DNA from: Pseudomonas tructae
GTDB lineage: Bacteria; Pseudomonadota; Gammaproteobacteria; Pseudomonadales; Pseudomonadaceae
Assembly (NCBI RefSeq): GCF_004214895.1
Contig: NZ_CP035952.1
Coordinates: 186,001 to 250,000, forward strand
DNA length: 64,000 nt
Reading direction: 5' to 3'
The notes below the pieces were generated by a model. That model did no database searches, was not told where the DNA came from, and was given only the letters and a program-made list of their open reading frames with translations. Both the position numbers and the translations under genes were made by a program. Of this stretch, positions 19,948 to 29,012 are shown in pieces; positions within the stretch are counted from its first letter, which is position 1; the number at the start of each line of letters is the position of its first letter.

Positions 19948-22023
19948 ATGCCGCAGTTGTCCCAGGTCTCGGTGACCGCACTCAAGGGCGTGGGCGAAGC
20001 CATGGCCGAGAAACTCGCCAAGGTAGGCCTGGAAAACCTTCAGGACGTGCTGTTCCATCTGCCGCTGCGCTATCAGGACCGCACCCGTGTGGTGCCTATC
20101 GGCGCCCTGCGTCCGGGTCAGGATGCGGTTATCGAAGGCGTGGTCAGTGGCACCGACGTGGTCATGGGCAAGCGCCGCAGCCTGCTGGTGCGCCTGGGCG
20201 ACGGCAGCGGTGTGCTCAGCCTGCGCTTTTACCACTTCAGCAACGCACAGAAGGAAGGCCTCAAGCGTGGCACCCACCTGCGCTGCTACGGTGAGGCACG
20301 CCCCGGTGCCTCGGGCCTGGAGATCTACCACCCGGAGTACCGAGCGCTGACAGGCGACGAGCCGGCGCCAGTGGAACAGACCCTGACACCGATCTACCCG
20401 ACCACCGAGGGCCTGACCCAGCAGCGCCTGCGCCAGCTATGCCAGCAAAGCCTGGCGCTGCTCGGCCCGCGCAGCCTGCCGGATTGGCTGCCGGAGGAAC
20501 TGGCCCGGGACTATCAATTGGCGCCGCTGGACGATGCGATCCGCTACCTGCATCACCCACCGGCCGACGCCGATGTCGATGAGCTTGCCGAAGGCCACCA
20601 TTGGGCCCAGCACCGCCTGGCGTTCGAAGAACTGCTGACCCACCAGCTGTCCCAGCAGCGCCTGCGCGAAAGCCTGCGGGCCCAGCGTGCGCCGGTCCTG
20701 CCCAAGGCCAGCCGCCTGCCGCAGCAGTACCTGGCCAACCTGGGCTTTGCGCCGACCGGTGCCCAGCAGCGGGTTGGCAACGAGATCGCCTACGACCTCA
20801 GCCAGCCCGAACCGATGCTGCGCCTGGTCCAGGGCGATGTCGGCGCAGGCAAGACCGTGGTCGCCGCCCTTGCCGCCCTGCAGGCACTGGAGGCCGGTTA
20901 CCAGGTGGCCCTGATGGCACCCACCGAGATCCTCGCCGAACAGCATTTCATTACCTTCAAGCGCTGGCTGGAGCCGCTGGGCATCGAAGTCGCCTGGCTG
21001 GCCGGCAAGCTCAAGGGCAAGGCCCGCACCAGCGCCCTGGAACAGATCGCCGCCGGCGCACCGATGGTGGTCGGCACCCACGCCTTGTTCCAGGAAGAAG
21101 TGAAGTTCAACAACCTGGCCCTGGCGATCATCGACGAGCAGCATCGCTTCGGCGTGCAGCAACGCCTGGCCCTGCGCCAGAAAGGCGTTGGCGGTCAGCT
21201 CTGCCCGCACCAGCTGATCATGACCGCCACACCGATCCCGCGCACCCTGGCGATGAGTGCCTACGCCGACCTGGACACCTCGATCCTCGACGAGCTGCCG
21301 CCAGGTCGTACGCCGGTGAATACCCTGCTGGTGGCTGACAGCCGGCGTTTCGAGGTGGTCGAGCGGGTCCGCGCGGCCTGCGCCGAAGGGCGCCAGACTT
21401 ACTGGGTATGCACCCTGATCGAAGAATCCGAAGAGCTGACCTGCCAAGCCGCCGAGACCACCTTCGAGGAACTCGGCAGCGCCTTGGGCGAATTACGCGT
21501 CGGCTTGATCCACGGGCGCATGAAACCCGCCGAAAAAGCCGCAGTGATGGCCGAGTTCAAGCAGGGCAACCTGCAACTGCTGGTGGCGACCACAGTGATC
21601 GAGGTCGGGGTCGACGTGCCCAACGCCAGCCTGATGATCATCGAGAACCCCGAGCGCCTGGGCCTGGCCCAGTTGCACCAGTTGCGCGGCCGGGTCGGCC
21701 GTGGCAGCACGGCAAGCCACTGCGTGTTGCTCTATCACCCGCCATTGTCGCAGATTGGCCGCGAACGCCTGGGTATCATGCGCGAAACCAACGATGGTTT
21801 CATCATCGCCGAGAAAGACCTGGAGCTGCGTGGCCCCGGCGAAATGCTCGGCACCCGCCAGACTGGCCTGCTGCAATTCAAGGTCGCCGATCTGATGCGC
21901 GACGCCGACCTGTTACCCGCCGTGCGTGATGCCGCCCAGGCCCTGCTGGCGCGCTGGCCGACGCACGTGAGCCCGCTGCTAGAACGCTGGCTGCGTCACG
22001 GCCAGCAATATGGCCAAGTGTGA
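19948..22023 (+). CDS. recG: ATP-dependent DNA helicase RecG
   Basis: A 691-aa superfamily 2 helicase that reverses stalled forks and processes branched DNA. It has an N-terminal OB-fold wedge domain (GVGEAMAEKLAKVGL, QDRTRVVPIG), Walker A GDVGAGKT, the DEQH box IIDEQHRFGVQQR, motif III TATPIPRTLAM and a C-terminal motif QLHQLRGRVGRG. Length and motifs are complete. Confidence 0.97.
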   Translation: MPQLSQVSVTALKGVGEAMAEKLAKVGLENLQDVLFHLPLRYQDRTRVVPIGALRPGQDAVIEGVVSGTDVVMGKRRSLLVRLGDGSGVLSLRFYHFSNAQKEGLKRGTHLRCYGEARPGASGLEIYHPEYRALTGDEPAPVEQTLTPIYPTTEGLTQQRLRQLCQQSLALLGPRSLPDWLPEELARDYQLAPLDDAIRYLHHPPADADVDELAEGHHWAQHRLAFEELLTHQLSQQRLRESLRAQRAPVLPKASRLPQQYLANLGFAPTGAQQRVGNEIAYDLSQPEPMLRLVQGDVGAGKTVVAALAALQALEAGYQVALMAPTEILAEQHFITFKRWLEPLGIEVAWLAGKLKGKARTSALEQIAAGAPMVVGTHALFQEEVKFNNLALAIIDEQHRFGVQQRLALRQKGVGGQLCPHQLIMTATPIPRTLAMSAYADLDTSILDELPPGRTPVNTLLVADSRRFEVVERVRAACAEGRQTYWVCTLIEESEELTCQAAETTFEELGSALGELRVGLIHGRMKPAEKAAVMAEFKQGNLQLLVATTVIEVGVDVPNASLMIIENPERLGLAQLHQLRGRVGRGSTASHCVLLYHPPLSQIGRERLGIMRETNDGFIIAEKDLELRGPGEMLGTRQTGLLQFKVADLMRDADLLPAVRDAAQALLARWPTHVSPLLERWLRHGQQYGQV

Positions 22024-22100
22024 CGCCCGTCCCAGATTGACGCCAGCGCAAGGTTCAAGCTGGTTATACTCATGCGATTGTAAAATTTTGGATACAGGCC

Positions 22101-23501
22101 ATGACTGAAGTTGCTCTGGATACCGCAACCCCCCACGCGCCGTCTGTTATCCGGTTGCTGCTCGGCAAGCTCGGCATTGCCTATCGTGAAGTGCTGGACC
22201 ATCCGCACCTGCTGCCCGAGCGCAAGGTCCAGGCCGTCTTGCTTGACGATGCCGTGGGGGCCCTGATGGTGCTGTTCCCGCAGGAGCAGTTGCTTGACCT
22301 CAGCCGCCTGACCGAACTGACCGGACGCAAGTTAGCCGCCGTGCCACTGGAACGCCTCAAGCACATGCTCGACAAGCACGGCCTGAAGATCCTTCCGGGG
22401 ATTCCGGCGCTGACCAGCTCACCATGCCTGTACGAAGAAAGCCTGCTAAAGCCCGAGCGCCTGCTGATTCACTCTGGTGAAGCCGGCTTGCTGTTGGAAA
22501 TTGAGCGCGACGACTTCAAGAAGATGCTCAGTAAAGCCAGCGCCGGTAATTTCGGCGAACCACTGAGCAACATCCGCCCCAACCTCGACCGCCCGGGCGA
22601 CGACCGCGAAGAGATTACCCAAGCCGTCCAGGCATTTACAGCCCGACGCATCCAGCAACGCCTGGAAAGCACCATCGAGATCCCGCCGCTGGCGGAAACC
22701 GCGCAGAAGATCATCAAGCTGCGGGTCGACCCCAATGCCACCATCGACGACATCACCGGCGTGGTCGAAACCGACCCGGCCCTGGCCGCGCAAGTGGTCA
22801 GCTGGGCGGCATCCCCCTATTACGCCTCACCGGGCAAGATCCGCTCGGTGGAAGATGCCATCGTGCGCGTGCTGGGCTTTGACCTGGTGATCAACCTGGC
22901 CCTGGGCCTGGCCCTGGGCAAGACCCTCAGCCTGCCCAAGGACCACCCGCAACAGACCACACCGTACTGGCAGCAGTCGATCTACACCGCAGCGGTGATC
23001 GAAGGCCTGACCCGCGCCATGCCACGAGCCGAGCGCCCGGAATCGGGCCTGACCTACCTGGCCGGGCTGCTGCACAACTTCGGCTACCTGTTGCTGGCAC
23101 ACGTGTTCCCGCCGCACTTCTCGCTGATCTGCCGGCACCTGGAGGTCAACCCGCACCTGTGCCACAGCTATGTCGAGCAACATTTGCTGGGCATCAGCCG
23201 CGAGCAGATCGGCGCCTGGTTGATGCGTTACTGGGACATGCCGGACGAGCTGTCCACTGCCCTGCGCTTCCAGCACGACCCGACCTATGACGGCAACTAC
23301 GCCGCCTTCCCCAACCTGGTGTGCCTGGCGGTGCGCCTGTTGCGTTCGCGCGGGATCGGCTCGGGTCCGCAGGAAAGCATCCCCGATGAGCTGCTGGAGC
23401 GTCTGAACCTGACCCGCGAAAAGGCCGAGGACGTGGTCAACAAGGTGCTGGAGGCCGAAGCCATGCTCCGTGAGCTGGCCTCGCAGTTCAGCCAGCACTG
23501 A
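22101..23501 (+). CDS. YbaK-type deacylase domain fused to HDOD signalling domain
   Basis: A 466-aa two-domain protein. Residues about 15-155 resemble the YbaK/aminoacyl-tRNA deacylase fold (VIRLLLGKLGIAYREV, ERKVQAVLLDDAVGALMVLF). Residues about 190-400 are an HDOD domain (IEIPPLAETAQKIIKLRVDP, VETDPALAAQVVSWAASPYY, LTYLAGLLHNFGYLLLAHVF). HDOD domains are HD-like but usually lack nuclease metal ligands and act in regulation or c-di-GMP-linked scaffolding. The combination is found in pseudomonads but its role is not established. A terminator follows. Confidence 0.87.
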   Translation: MTEVALDTATPHAPSVIRLLLGKLGIAYREVLDHPHLLPERKVQAVLLDDAVGALMVLFPQEQLLDLSRLTELTGRKLAAVPLERLKHMLDKHGLKILPGIPALTSSPCLYEESLLKPERLLIHSGEAGLLLEIERDDFKKMLSKASAGNFGEPLSNIRPNLDRPGDDREEITQAVQAFTARRIQQRLESTIEIPPLAETAQKIIKLRVDPNATIDDITGVVETDPALAAQVVSWAASPYYASPGKIRSVEDAIVRVLGFDLVINLALGLALGKTLSLPKDHPQQTTPYWQQSIYTAAVIEGLTRAMPRAERPESGLTYLAGLLHNFGYLLLAHVFPPHFSLICRHLEVNPHLCHSYVEQHLLGISREQIGAWLMRYWDMPDELSTALRFQHDPTYDGNYAAFPNLVCLAVRLLRSRGIGSGPQESIPDELLERLNLTREKAEDVVNKVLEAEAMLRELASQFSQH

Positions 23502-23508
23502 GGTGCAA

Positions 23509-23538
23509 GCCTGACCCTGGCGGTCAGGCCTTCTTTTT
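23509..23538 (+). terminator. Terminator after the YbaK-HDOD gene
   Basis: The perfect stem GCCTGACC/GGTCAGGC has a 5-nt loop and is followed by CTTCTTTTT. It overlaps the last codons of the convergent SCP2-like gene. Confidence 0.8.
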
Positions 23539-23898
23539 CGGTTTCAGGTACTTCATCAGGCCCTGGAACCAGATCACCAACGCCGGATTGCCCTTGATCT
23601 GGATGCTCTTGTCCTGAATCCCCTGCATGAAGGCCAGCTGCTTGTTCTTGGCCTGCAAGGTGGTAAAGCCGAACGCCGCATCCTTGAAGGCGATGGCGAA
23701 GGCCGGCGCAGGATGGGTGCCAGATTTGCTGCTGATGCGCAGGTCCTTGACGATGAAATGGCGAGCGGCCTTGCCATCGAGGGTCTGCAGTTGGAACACC
23801 AGATCCTTGTCGGCCAGTTGCTGCTGGAAGGCAGGGTTGTTGCGGCTGGCCTTGGCCATCAGCAGGCCCATGGCCCAAAGGAGAAAGCGAAACTTCAT
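23524..23898 (-). CDS. Small SCP2-like (sterol-carrier fold) protein
   Basis: A 124-aa protein with a hydrophobic N-terminus and a body resembling SCP2-type lipid-binding modules (KDLVFQLQTLDGKAARHFIV; SIQIKGNPALVIWFQGLMKYL). No pathway can be assigned. The ATG at 23898 is preferred over the GTG two codons upstream because GAGGCG lies at a proper distance. It converges with the HDOD gene. Confidence 0.65.
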   Translation of the reverse strand: MKFRFLLWAMGLLMAKASRNNPAFQQQLADKDLVFQLQTLDGKAARHFIVKDLRISSKSGTHPAPAFAIAFKDAAFGFTTLQAKNKQLAFMQGIQDKSIQIKGNPALVIWFQGLMKYLKPKKKA

Positions 23899-24015
23899 AT
23901 GCACGCCTCGGCTAAAAAGTGACTGGCGAAGCAGTTTATAGTCTCGCTACAAAAACGCCATCGTTCTCTGCGCTTTACGCGACGATAGCCGCTGATGGCC
24001 TTGTAACCGGGTGAT

Positions 24016-24405
24016 TCACTGGCGTCTGGCTTTGTTGAGCACGTACAGCAGCAGTTGGTTCGCGCCTATCGCCGCCAGTGCAGTCGTAAACCCCAGCACA
24101 CTGCAAAACAACGCGCGCAAAGGATGTTGCGGCAACAGGTAGAGCAGGATCGCAGCCGGGATCATCGCGGCCAGCAGCAGCCGCCACTTCAGTCGCAGCA
24201 CCAGCGCCATCACCAGGTTCATCAACACCACGAAATAGAAGATCAGGTACATGCCCATTCCGATCGCCACACCGCGCGACATCAGCCCGCCCGCCATCTG
24301 CCTGTACATCGTCATGCCAGTATTGTGCAGCCACAGGTAAGCGGCAACGGCCAGCAGGTGTACCACCAGGGCAATGGCCAAACGGTAAACCGTGGTTACT
24401 GGCAT
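24016..24405 (-). CDS. Small multi-pass membrane protein, paralogue of 25927-26307
   Basis: A 129-aa, highly hydrophobic protein with about four membrane segments. It is clearly related to the product of 25927-26307. Shared features are IALVVHLLA/IALVAHALA near the start, MYRQMAGGLMSRGVA versus YYRQVYGGFTARGVA, and LLPQHPLRALF versus LMPQHPVRTMF. No known family was recognised. It is the last gene of the overlapping six-gene set: its ATG lies inside the end of the Sel1-type gene (10-bp overlap). Confidence 0.75.
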   Translation of the reverse strand: MPVTTVYRLAIALVVHLLAVAAYLWLHNTGMTMYRQMAGGLMSRGVAIGMGMYLIFYFVVLMNLVMALVLRLKWRLLLAAMIPAAILLYLLPQHPLRALFCSVLGFTTALAAIGANQLLLYVLNKARRQ

Positions 24406-25403
24406 GACTGCGAGGCCTCTTCGGCTACGCCTTTATCACTCAGGCGCTTGATGCCGTCCACGGCGCTATCGCGGTAAGCGCTCGCCTCGAGGGCGGCTTG
24501 CTGGTAGCAGGCCATAGCGCGGGCATTGTCCTGCTGGCCAAGCTTGCCCAGCTCATAGGCATAGCCAAGCTCCACCAGCCCTCTGGGTGACTCCAGCTTC
24601 GCCGACTGCTGCAAGGCGAGCAGCGCTTTGCCCGGGTTTTGGCAGGTCAGGTTCTCAGCGTATTCTTCGCCGTAGCAAACAAAGTGCGCCAGCATGGCAC
24701 CAGCGTCGCGCTCAGTGCTCATGGCCGACTCCAGGAGCTGCACGATCGTCGAATCCGGCAGCCGCTCGGCCTCACCCGAAAAAATCAGAATGACCGCCTG
24801 TACCGCAGCCTCGTTATTGCCCTTGGCAGCGGCACTGAGCAGGCTGTGGAGGGCAGCGTTCATCAGGTGCCCTGGCATGTCGTAAAGCCCTGCCCTGCCC
24901 AGGTCCTCATAGATGCTGGCACGCTCGACATCCAACCCGCCGGCGACCTTCTCCTTGCGTCCGGTGAAGAAGCCTTCCAGGGACCAGTCGTCGATCCGGC
25001 TCAACACCCAGCACTGGCCGCGGGTAAAGGTGTAGACCTTGAGAAGCTCACCCTTGCTGTCGCGCAGCACCACTTGCCGTGTGCCCTCCTGTTCGATCAC
25101 CAGCCCCAGTTCGGCGCGTTTGGCCGGCTGTAGCAACGCCAGGGACGGACGCTGCTCCGGTGGCAGCTTGCGAATCGACACACGCGGTTGCTTGCGCCCA
25201 GGGTAGATCCGTTGCTCGATCAGCGGATCGGCTACCAGCGATTGCTGAAGCGCTTCGCTTTTGGCAAAAGCACTGAAGAAAGCGCCGAAGTCGTTGTCGG
25301 AGCAGTCCGGCATGTCCACCGGGGCGGCAGCACAGGTTGTCGCCCCGGCCAACAGCGCAAACGAGCAGAACCACTGCCGCCAGGTCAGCATAAAGCCGTT
25401 CAT
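24396..25403 (-). CDS. Exported Sel1-type repeat protein
   Basis: A 335-aa protein with a signal peptide (about residues 1-27, cleavage near TTCAAA). It has a mixed N-terminal domain (about 30-165) and C-terminal Sel1/TPR-like helices (RGLVELGYAYELGKLGQQDNARAMACYQQAALE). Sel1 repeats usually mediate protein-protein contacts in the periplasm or at membranes. The ATG at 25403 has GAGG upstream and overlaps the preceding stop as ATGA (25400-25403). It is embedded between genes for small membrane proteins, suggesting the products act together. Function unknown. Confidence 0.78.
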   Translation of the reverse strand: MNGFMLTWRQWFCSFALLAGATTCAAAPVDMPDCSDNDFGAFFSAFAKSEALQQSLVADPLIEQRIYPGRKQPRVSIRKLPPEQRPSLALLQPAKRAELGLVIEQEGTRQVVLRDSKGELLKVYTFTRGQCWVLSRIDDWSLEGFFTGRKEKVAGGLDVERASIYEDLGRAGLYDMPGHLMNAALHSLLSAAAKGNNEAAVQAVILIFSGEAERLPDSTIVQLLESAMSTERDAGAMLAHFVCYGEEYAENLTCQNPGKALLALQQSAKLESPRGLVELGYAYELGKLGQQDNARAMACYQQAALEASAYRDSAVDGIKRLSDKGVAEEASQSCQ

Positions 25404-25930
25404 GGTTTGCCTCTGTCGATCAGCTGTTGAGTGGGCGTACACCAATAGTCACTCAGACCCAGCCAGTAACTCAGCACATCCCAGATATAACGCAAGGCGT
25501 TTTCCGGTTTGCGGCAATCGGCCTGCTCGTCGGCCACCTCGTAAGGTGTGTTACTGATGAAGTAGTTGAGCCAATGAGGCTCCCAGTTGGGCATGGCGAT
25601 CTCGATATGCCCATCGGCCTTGAACAAACTGATCCAGACGATGCCGACAGTACCGTCGTCTTCGTAGTCGCGCATGTCCAAGGGGGTCTGCGAGAATAGC
25701 GGCGTACGGTAAACCTGCTTTTGATTGCTGCGGTCAATGAAACGCAGGTAGGCCAGGTCATCGAATGGCACCAGCCAGCCACCAACCGGCACGTTTTCCA
25801 TGAGATAACGGCCCGATTCGCTGACCACCCTGACTTCGCCTGGCCGGTCGATCAGTACCCGGATGTTGTGTCCCACCCAAAGTATCAATGCCCCAACCAT
25901 CGCCAGTACAAAATAGTGACTACGTTTCAA
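25400..25930 (-). CDS. Single-pass membrane-anchored protein of unknown function
   Basis: A 176-aa protein with one N-terminal helix (YFVLAMVGALILWVGHNIRV) and a predicted periplasmic body. The C-terminal part has two cysteines (EQADC and DYWC). The body holds many aromatic residues (HWLNYFISNTPYEVAD). It weakly resembles the 110-aa protein at 26304-26636 in layout: an anchor helix, an aromatic stretch, then paired cysteines. Start and stop both overlap neighbours by four bases. No family recognised. Confidence 0.7.
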   Translation of the reverse strand: MKRSHYFVLAMVGALILWVGHNIRVLIDRPGEVRVVSESGRYLMENVPVGGWLVPFDDLAYLRFIDRSNQKQVYRTPLFSQTPLDMRDYEDDGTVGIVWISLFKADGHIEIAMPNWEPHWLNYFISNTPYEVADEQADCRKPENALRYIWDVLSYWLGLSDYWCTPTQQLIDRGKP

Positions 25931-26307
25931 GATTGTTCCTTCTTGAATACATTCATCCGGCCCAGCCAGTGGGCAATCATTATCGCCAGGAAAGTCAGGC
26001 CACCCGCCAAGGGGCTAAAGAACATTGTGCGCACCGGGTGTTGCGGCATCAGCCAGTAGATGATCAACGCCACCAGTGCGGCATTGAGCATGAGTTTGTG
26101 CTTGAGCCGGGGCACACAGACAATCACCAGGCTGAAAATCACCATCACGTCGAAAACCAGCCAGACGATAGCGCCAGAGGCCACGCCACGGGCGGTGAAG
26201 CCACCGTAGACCTGCCTGTAGTAATCGACCCCGATGTCGTTGAGCACCAGGAACAGAAAGCAGGCCAGCGCGTGCGCAACCAGGGCGATCAGCCAGCGTT
26301 TGATCAT
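25927..26307 (-). CDS. Small multi-pass membrane protein, paralogue of 24016-24405
   Basis: A 126-aa protein with about four hydrophobic segments and the motifs LIALVAHALACFLF, YYRQVYGGFTARGVA and YWLMPQHPVRTMFF, matching the paralogue 1.5 kb downstream. The ATG at 26307 overlaps the upstream stop as ATGA (26304-26307), and AAGGA lies about 12 bp upstream. An in-frame upstream start would run into the previous gene. Function unknown. Confidence 0.73.
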   Translation of the reverse strand: MIKRWLIALVAHALACFLFLVLNDIGVDYYRQVYGGFTARGVASGAIVWLVFDVMVIFSLVIVCVPRLKHKLMLNAALVALIIYWLMPQHPVRTMFFSPLAGGLTFLAIMIAHWLGRMNVFKKEQS

Positions 26308-26636
26308 CGGACGTTTCCTTGCAAGGCCTGGCACCAGCTGCGCACATCGTTCCTGTCGAAGCCTGGGCAGTTGTTGTCGCGGGCGATATAGCGATAGGGG
26401 TGCACCGCTTCGTAGGTGAAGTGGTAGTAGTTGTGCGCGTCTTGGCCGTACAGCCAGTACGACGCGGAGCCCTGGGAAATCTGGTAGGGCTCGAAGGTCA
26501 GCAGCGAGGACTCGGCAGGGATGAAATTGTCAGGCTCCATCCATAACAGCAGCACATTCGAGTACAGCTGCGTGGTCACGCCTGGCAGCAGCAGGAACAC
26601 CAGCAACGCCAGGGTGAACAATTTGCCTTTGCTCAT
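26304..26636 (-). CDS. Small membrane-anchored/exported protein of unknown function
   Basis: A 110-aa protein with an N-terminal hydrophobic segment (KLFTLALLVFLLLPGVTTQL) followed by an aromatic-rich soluble part (SYWLYGQDAHNYYHFTYEA). Two C-terminal cysteines (NNCPGF and SWCQ) could form a disulfide outside the cytoplasm. It overlaps both neighbours by four bases. No family recognised. Confidence 0.68.
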   Translation of the reverse strand: MSKGKLFTLALLVFLLLPGVTTQLYSNVLLLWMEPDNFIPAESSLLTFEPYQISQGSASYWLYGQDAHNYYHFTYEAVHPYRYIARDNNCPGFDRNDVRSWCQALQGNVR

Positions 26637-26851
26637 GCCGGCGGCAGGCTCGCGTAGTAGCCACCCAGCACTTCCATGGCCACCACGGTGGCCAGGCAAA
26701 TAAAGGTCAGCAGGCGATGCCAGAGCTGGTCACGCCAGCGCCGGTGCAGGCTGGTGAGTATCAATATCAGGCAGACAAATGCCAGGCTGCCAAACAGGTT
26801 GCTGTCGGCGGTGCTGGCCAGGTAATTGGGCAGGGTCAGGCCGTCATACAT
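26633..26851 (-). CDS. 72-aa two-helix membrane protein
   Basis: A very short protein with two hydrophobic segments (about 20-38 and 48-66) around a positively charged loop (LHRRWRDQLWHR). This predicts a hairpin topology. It is the promoter-proximal gene of the six-gene overlapping set and ends in an ATGA overlap with the next gene. A GTAGGG stretch precedes the ATG. Function unknown. Confidence 0.65.
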   Translation of the reverse strand: MYDGLTLPNYLASTADSNLFGSLAFVCLILILTSLHRRWRDQLWHRLLTFICLATVVAMEVLGGYYASLPPA

Positions 26852-26944
26852 GACATTGCCCTACGCTAGCGGTTACTGCGAATCCTTCGATCTTCATCAC
26901 GGCCCTCCCTGGACATCTCCCCATCCTTGCGACGGGGGCGGCGT

Positions 26945-26973
26945 ATGCTAGCCAGATGCCAGGGCGGCGGCAA
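26945..26973 (-). promoter_or_regulatory. Putative sigma-70 promoter of the six-gene membrane cassette
   Basis: On the minus strand, TTGCCG (26968-26973) and TAGCAT (26945-26950) are exactly 17 bp apart, about 95 bp before the first gene. It sits just beyond the HU terminator, so the cassette seems to have its own promoter. This is a motif call only. Confidence 0.45.
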
Positions 26974-26980
26974 TAAAAAA

Positions 26981-27007
26981 CGGGCACCTTGTGCGGTGCC
27001 CGTTTTT
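26981..27007. terminator. Terminator after the HU gene
   Basis: The stem CGGGCACC/GGTGCCCG with a 6-nt loop is flanked by A6 on one side and T5 on the other. It works for the minus-strand HU gene and would block read-through in either direction. Confidence 0.93.
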
Positions 27008-27032
27008 CACTGCAATCGATCTGTGCGAGGCA

Positions 27033-27308
27033 TCACGGATTGACGCTGTCCTTCAGGGATTTGCCTGGTTTGAATGCAACAGTGTTGCTGGCCTTGATCT
27101 TCACCGGCTCGCCGGTTTGCGGGTTTTTGCCAGTGCGGGCACCGCGGTGACGCTGCAGGAAGGTACCGAAGCCGACCAACGTCACGCTGTCCTTGCGATG
27201 CAGGGCGCCGGTGATTTCTTCGAGCACGGCGTTGAGCACACGATTAGCTTGCTCTTTGGTGAGATCAGCCTTTTCCGCGATGGCGGCGGCGAGTTCTGGT
27301 TTACGCAT
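27033..27308 (-). CDS. hupN: DNA-binding protein HU
   Basis: A 91-aa HU/IHF-family protein with the start MRKPELAAAIAEKADLTKEQ, the DNA-contact arm GFGTFLQRHRGARTGKNPQTG and the end AFKPGKSLKDSVN. It bends and compacts DNA as a dimer. Several HU paralogues exist in Pseudomonas; the symbol hupN is the likely one for this locus in P. putida but is assigned by context. An AAAGAGG site precedes the ATG. Confidence 0.93.
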   Translation of the reverse strand: MRKPELAAAIAEKADLTKEQANRVLNAVLEEITGALHRKDSVTLVGFGTFLQRHRGARTGKNPQTGEPVKIKASNTVAFKPGKSLKDSVNP

Positions 27309-27496
27309 AGTGAAGCCTCTTTGACGGTTTTTTTGTTGTTATGCCGTGCTGCCCTTCAAGAGCAGCGCCCAAGGCACCGCAGGCTCTAAACTGCGGCAGA
27401 CGGGAGTGAGAATGGCATGCCCTCAGGGGCCGCGCCAGTCTCTGGGCGGCCATTGTTCAGGCAAAAGCAGGGGAAATCCGACAGAACGCTGGTTAT

Positions 27497-28645
27497 TTAC
27501 GCCATAAGCGCCGGAAGTTGCCGATTTAGAGCCAGCTTTTCCATGACCGCAGTGCCAGTCAGGGCGTAGCCCAGCAACTGGCCATCAGCATCGTGGCAGA
27601 GCACCTTGAGGTCAGCGCCCTGGCCTTCAACACTCCACTGGCCTTCGCGGCCATGGGGCGGGGGCGACACCACCAGTGGGCAGGCCGGGGTTTTCACCGT
27701 GACCGGCATCGGCCCGTAGGCAACTGCTGTCGGGTTGCCTGCCAGGGTTTGGGCCAGGGCCCGTGCACAGTTCATCAGCGGCATCACGTACAACAGGTTG
27801 AGGCCGTCGACTTCGGCGCAGTCGCCCAGGGCGAATATATTGGCATGCGAGGTACGCAGCTGGCGATCGACCACCACACCACGGTTGACCTGCAACCCGG
27901 CTGCCGCGGCCAGGTCGATGCGTGGACGCAGGCCGACCGCCGACACCACCAGGTCGCAGGCAACCACGCTGCCGTCGGACAGGTGCGCTTCAAGGCCCTG
28001 GTCCCGGTGGTGCAAGCGGGTCAGCACCGGTCCCAGGTGAAAGCGTACGCCCAGCCCTTCGAGGCCGGCCTGCACGGCACCTGCGGCCAGCGGATGGAGC
28101 AGGGTCGGCATGACCTGCTCGCAGGGCGCCACCAGCTCGACCTGATAACCACCCAGGCTCATATCATTGGCGAACTCGCAACCGATCAGGCCCGCACCGA
28201 GTATCAGCACCCGTTGCTTGCCGGCCGCTGCGGTGCGGAAGCGGGCATAGTCTTCGAGGTCGTTGATCGGGAAGATCAGCCCGGCGGCATCACCTTCGAC
28301 CGGTACCCGCACGGTTTCAGCGCCCCAGGCCAGAATCAGGTCGCGATAGGGCACCTGCTCTTCGCCGATCCACAGGCGCTTATGGCCCGGGTCGATGCCG
28401 CTGATGCGGGTGTGGGTGCGCACTTCGGCCTTGAGTTGCTCGGCCATGGCACCCGGCTCGGCCATGCTCAGGCCGTCGGCATCCTTGTTCTTGGCGAAAC
28501 CGGTGGAAAGCATCGGCTTGGAGTAGGAGCGGCCATCGTCGGCGGTGATCAGCAACAGCGGCGTTTCACCGTCGAGCTTGCGAAATTCGCGGGCCAGGTT
28601 GTATCCCGCCAGACCCGTACCGACAATCACCACTGGAGCCGTCAT
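27497..28645 (-). CDS. alkT: Rubredoxin-NAD(+) reductase
   Basis: A 382-aa FAD-dependent oxidoreductase. It has the FAD motif [17 protein letters not shown] at the start, the NADH-binding [17 protein letters not shown] in the middle, and the second FAD motif [13 protein letters not shown]. It passes electrons from NADH to rubredoxin. The rubredoxin gene lies directly upstream on the same strand with a 32-bp gap. No alkane hydroxylase is nearby, so a general role such as oxidative-stress electron transfer is plausible. Confidence 0.93.
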   Translation of the reverse strand: MTAPVVIVGTGLAGYNLAREFRKLDGETPLLLITADDGRSYSKPMLSTGFAKNKDADGLSMAEPGAMAEQLKAEVRTHTRISGIDPGHKRLWIGEEQVPYRDLILAWGAETVRVPVEGDAAGLIFPINDLEDYARFRTAAAGKQRVLILGAGLIGCEFANDMSLGGYQVELVAPCEQVMPTLLHPLAAGAVQAGLEGLGVRFHLGPVLTRLHHRDQGLEAHLSDGSVVACDLVVSAVGLRPRIDLAAAAGLQVNRGVVVDRQLRTSHANIFALGDCAEVDGLNLLYVMPLMNCARALAQTLAGNPTAVAYGPMPVTVKTPACPLVVSPPPHGREGQWSVEGQGADLKVLCHDADGQLLGYALTGTAVMEKLALNRQLPALMA

Positions 28646-28677
28646 GCGCTGCTTTCCTTGAATCAGATTGAATGAGA

Positions 28678-28845
28678 TCAGTTGATTTCGATCATCTCGA
28701 AGTCCATCTTGCCGACGCCGCAGTCCGGGCACAGCCAGTCTTCGGGTACGTCTTCCCACTTGGTGCCTGGAGCAATGCCGTCATCCGGCCAACCGTCAGC
28801 TTCGTTGTAGATCAGGCCACAAACGATGCATTGCCACTTTTTCAT
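28678..28845 (-). CDS. rubA: Rubredoxin
   Basis: A 55-aa iron protein with the four Fe ligands Cys6, Cys9 (CIVCG), Cys39 and Cys42 (CPDCG). It also has the typical aromatic core (Trp, Tyr) and an acidic C-terminus. It is an electron carrier for the adjacent reductase. The ATG at 28845 gives the canonical MKKWQC start. It is encoded on the minus strand and diverges from ubiC. Confidence 0.96.
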   Translation of the reverse strand: MKKWQCIVCGLIYNEADGWPDDGIAPGTKWEDVPEDWLCPDCGVGKMDFEMIEIN

Positions 28846-29012
28846 AACGCACTTCCTCAAAAGACTCAGGCTTTGGAGTGGCCGCTCTCGTGATTATTAC
28901 AGTGGCGACCATCAAAGAGAGGCTTTGTACTGGAGCGAGGTGCCAGCATGCAAGCCGGATCGGGCAATCATGCTAAGCTCGGCGCTTCTCTGGCCTGTTA
29001 TTCGATACCGAC

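Noticed and set aside
27497..28845. Alkane-degradation cluster
   Set aside because: Only rubredoxin and its reductase are here; no alkane hydroxylase, alcohol dehydrogenase or regulator is nearby.
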